64,000 nt of DNA from positions 124,001 through 188,000 of the forward strand of contig NZ_JAPZQX010000006.1 in NCBI RefSeq assembly GCF_027531025.1, read 5' to 3'. The stretch's first letter is position 1, and every line of letters starts with the position of its first letter. Position numbers and translations under genes: made by a program. The notes under the pieces are model-generated. The model saw only the letters and a program-made list of their open reading frames with translations. It was not told the origin of the DNA and searched no databases. Shown one piece after another: positions 61,822 through 64,000 of the stretch. Source of the DNA: Novosphingobium sp. (GTDB taxonomy: Bacteria; Pseudomonadota; Alphaproteobacteria; Sphingomonadales; Sphingomonadaceae).

Positions 61822-63256
61822 ACCGGCGGGCTCTGCCCCCCATTACGTTCCGCGAGAGGCCGTCTTTCCCAAGGTGATGGACGGCCCCTTCCGCCGCTTC
61901 AAGTGGCTGATGCTGGTTGTTACCCTGACGATCTACTACGCCACGCCGTGGCTGCGCTGGGACCGGGGCCCGCACGCCCCGGACCAGGCGGTGCTGGTCG
62001 ATCTGGCCAACCGCCGCTTCTACATGTTCTCGATCGAGATCTGGCCGCACGAGTTCTATTTCGTGGCCGGATTGCTGATCATGGCCGGGATCGGGCTGTT
62101 CCTGATCACCAGCGCCTTTGGCCGCGCCTGGTGCGGCTATTCCTGCCCGCAGACGATCTGGACCGACCTGTTCCAGCATGTTGACCGCCTGATTGATGGC
62201 GATCGCAACGCGCAATTGCGGCTTGAAGCCGCGCCGTGGGGCGCGACCAAGGTCTTCAAGCGCGGCCTGAAGTGGTCGATCTATCTCGCGATCAGTTTCT
62301 GGACCGGCGGTGCGTGGATCATGTACTTTGCCGATGCGCCCACGCTGACGGTCGATTTCTGGACCGGGCAGGCCGCGCCGGTGGCCTATGCGACGGTCGC
62401 AGTGCTGACCGCCACGACCTTCATTTTCGGCGGCTTCATGCGCGAACAGGTCTGCATCTACATGTGCCCCTGGCCGCGCATCCAGACGGCGATGCTCGAT
62501 GAAAGCAGCCTGATCGTCACTTACAAGGACTGGCGCGGCGAACCGCGCGGCTCGGTCAAGGCCCGCGAAAAGAACCCTGGTGGGATCGGCGACTGCATCG
62601 ATTGCAACCAGTGCGTGGCCGTCTGCCCGACCGGTTATGACATCCGCAACGGGCCGGACATTGCCTGCATCACCTGCGGCCTGTGCATCGATGCCTGCGA
62701 TACGGTGATGGGCCAGATCGGCCGCCCGCGCGGGCTGATCGACTATGCCACGCTGGAAGACTGCGAGCACGAGCGGGCCGGGGGTGAGCGCCGCTCGATC
62801 CTGAAGACCGTGCTGCGCCCGCGCACCTTCGCCTATTTCGGCGTCTGGGCCGCCATCGGCGTGGCGCTGCTGTTCGCGCTCGGCACGCGCGAGCGGATCG
62901 ACCTGACCGTGGCGAAGGATCGCAACCCGCCCTTCCTGCTGCTGTCCAATGGCGACGTGCGCAACGATTACACGATCAAGCTGCGCAACATGGAAGCCCG
63001 CCCGCGGCCAATGTCGGTCACGCTGGAAGGGCTGCCGGGGGCCAGAATGTGGACTGACGAGATGGGCCAGGACCGCGCCGCGCGGCGGCTCGATTTCACC
63101 GTTCCGGCCGATCAGACCAAGCCGGTCCGGGTCTATGTCGTCGCGCCGGAAGGGACCGCCCAGCAGGATTTCGTGTTCGCTCTCGCCGCGCAGGATCGCG
63201 ACGGCGGCGGCGATCGCGGTGAAACGCGCTTTGACGCGCCGGAGGATGGCCAATGA
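61808..63256 (+). CDS. ccoG: Cytochrome oxidase maturation ferredoxin CcoG (FixG)
   Basis: 482 residues from the ATG at 61808. Several membrane helices in the first half (including a WCGYSCPQTIWTDLF segment) precede two 4Fe-4S sites, CIDCNQCVAVCPTGYD and CITCGLCIDACDTVM. A C-terminal Ig-like periplasmic domain follows. CcoG is thought to reduce Cu(II) for cbb3 assembly. It is followed by fixH with a 4-nt overlap. Confidence 0.95.
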   Translation: MAKTEPAGSAPHYVPREAVFPKVMDGPFRRFKWLMLVVTLTIYYATPWLRWDRGPHAPDQAVLVDLANRRFYMFSIEIWPHEFYFVAGLLIMAGIGLFLITSAFGRAWCGYSCPQTIWTDLFQHVDRLIDGDRNAQLRLEAAPWGATKVFKRGLKWSIYLAISFWTGGAWIMYFADAPTLTVDFWTGQAAPVAYATVAVLTATTFIFGGFMREQVCIYMCPWPRIQTAMLDESSLIVTYKDWRGEPRGSVKAREKNPGGIGDCIDCNQCVAVCPTGYDIRNGPDIACITCGLCIDACDTVMGQIGRPRGLIDYATLEDCEHERAGGERRSILKTVLRPRTFAYFGVWAAIGVALLFALGTRERIDLTVAKDRNPPFLLLSNGDVRNDYTIKLRNMEARPRPMSVTLEGLPGARMWTDEMGQDRAARRLDFTVPADQTKPVRVYVVAPEGTAQQDFVFALAAQDRDGGGDRGETRFDAPEDGQ

Positions 63257-63720
63257 CCAGCAAGACTTCAGAACCCGGCGAACTGACCGGCCGCAAAGTG
63301 GCCGCGATCTTCGTGGTGTTCTTCGGCGTGATCATGGCGGTGAACTTCACCATGGCCAGTTTCGCCAGCTCGACCTTCGGCGGGGTGGTGGTGAAGAACT
63401 CCTATGTCGCCAGCCAGAAGTACAACGGCTGGCTGGCCGCAGCGCGCGAGCAGAAGAAGCTGGGTTGGACCCCAGTGGTCAGCCGCCTGGCCGATGGCCG
63501 GGTGGCGGTGCAGGTGGCCGGGGCTTCGGGCGAGGGGTTGGGCGTGATCGCCCGCGCCCGTCACCCGCTGGGCCGCGCCCCCGAGCAGGAACTGAACCTG
63601 GCCCCCGCTGCCGATGGCAGCTTCATTTCGGCTGCCCCGCTGCCCGCCGGGCGCTGGATGGTCCGCTTTGAAGTGCGGCAAGGCGACAAGGTCTATCGCG
63701 ACGAGCAGGAAATCCGGTGA
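63253..63720 (+). CDS. fixH: FixH family protein (cbb3 assembly)
   Basis: 155 residues. One N-terminal membrane helix (about 12-35, VAAIFVVFFGVIMAVNFTMA), the NSYVASQKYNGWLAAAREQK motif, and a periplasmic domain ending GRWMVRFEVRQGDKVYRDEQ. FixH acts with FixI in copper supply to the oxidase. It overlaps ccoG and fixI by 4 nt each. Confidence 0.92.
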   Translation: MTSKTSEPGELTGRKVAAIFVVFFGVIMAVNFTMASFASSTFGGVVVKNSYVASQKYNGWLAAAREQKKLGWTPVVSRLADGRVAVQVAGASGEGLGVIARARHPLGRAPEQELNLAPAADGSFISAAPLPAGRWMVRFEVRQGDKVYRDEQEIR

Positions 63721-64000
63721 ACGCCCCTGCGCCCCTGACCGAAGCCCTGCGGGCCAGCGCCGCTCCGCTGGATTCGACCGTGCTGGTCGTGCCGGGGATG
63801 CACTGCGCCGGTTGCATGGCCAAGGTGGAACGGGCCTTTGGCGGATTGCCCGGCGTCCATGCCGCGCGGGTCAACCTGACCGCGCGGCAGGTGCGGGTCG
63901 AGCACGATCCCGCCGTGCGCGAACCGGCGCTGGTCGCCGCCCTGGCCGAGGCCGGGTTCGCCAGCCAGCCGCGCGGGGAAGAGCTCGCGCCGCCGCCTTC
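63717..64000 (+). CDS. ccoI: N-terminal part of copper-transporting P-type ATPase FixI/CcoI (cut by window end)
   Basis: The frame starts at a GTG overlapping the fixH stop and runs off the right edge; about 94 residues are visible. A heavy-metal-associated domain has GMHCAGC (C30, C33) and a ferredoxin-like pattern (VNLTARQVRVEHDP, AALAEAGF). The ATPase core would lie beyond the window. Position after fixH in a ccoNOQPGHI order identifies it as the copper pump for cbb3 assembly. Confidence 0.9.
   Translation, partial: MNAPAPLTEALRASAAPLDSTVLVVPGMHCAGCMAKVERAFGGLPGVHAARVNLTARQVRVEHDPAVREPALVAALAEAGFASQPRGEELAPPP

Overview
The window is a high-GC chromosomal segment of an alphaproteobacterium. 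The order Sphingomonadales is my best inference. It rests on a four-gene MCE transport operon laid out like sphingomonad LinKLMN, an Alph_Pro_TM family protein, a large sphingomonad-style TonB-dependent receptor, dispersed repeats of a type common in that group, and a FlbD-like flagellar regulator. No rRNA, tRNA, CRISPR array, transposase or prophage gene was recognised. Most genes are tightly packed, often with 4-nt ATGA or GTGA overlaps.

Left part (1-22 kb): general chromosomal genes. These are the end of a probable outer-membrane barrel gene, a TauE/SafE exporter with an Alph_Pro_TM partner, a HerA-like ATPase, queE with a MATE exporter, valS, the Mla/Lin-type lipid transport operon (permease, ATPase, MCE protein, lipoprotein), a MarR regulator divergent from a serine hydrolase, an orphan ParA-like ATPase, a glutathione S-transferase, an NDUFA9-like protein and a TonB-dependent receptor.

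Central part (22.3-56.6 kb): a nearly complete flagellar island in four units. (A) A minus-strand operon of about 14.5 kb runs from a FlbD-like sigma54 activator through fliE-F-G-H-I-J-K-L-M-N-O-P-Q-R, flhB, fliD and fliS, followed by a LuxR-type regulator with a degenerate receiver. (B) fliC stands alone. (C) A minus-strand operon runs flgB-C-D-E-F-G-H-I-J-K-L-motA-motB. (D) Plus-strand genes comprise a MotA/ExbB-like and ExbD/MotB-like pair, flgA, flgM, flgN, a lytic transglycosylase, flhA and fliA. Three small accessory genes sit between B and C. The sequence shows two consensus sigma54 promoters (before flgB, and before the transglycosylase-flhA-fliA operon), a probable sigma28 promoter at fliC, and a recurring palindrome CGGCAA-N4-TTGCCG that I propose is the activator's binding site. 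The inferred hierarchy is FlbD-like protein plus sigma54, then hook-basal body genes and FliA, then flagellin, with FlgM as checkpoint. The apparatus looks pared down: FlgD and FlgE are very short, FlgJ lacks a muramidase domain, FlgH lacks a lipobox, FliM lacks the usual CheY-binding motif, and no chemotaxis genes are present.

Right part (56.6-64 kb): microaerobic respiration. An Fnr-type regulator with four candidate iron-sulfur cysteines is followed by ompW (minus strand) and the cbb3 oxidase operon ccoNOQP with its assembly genes ccoG, fixH and fixI (cut by the window end). The ompW-ccoN divergent region carries a good FNR box and a weaker one.

The least explained system is the compact proton-channel-like pair at 50662-51701. 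It is embedded in the flagellar regulon in addition to a normal motA/motB.
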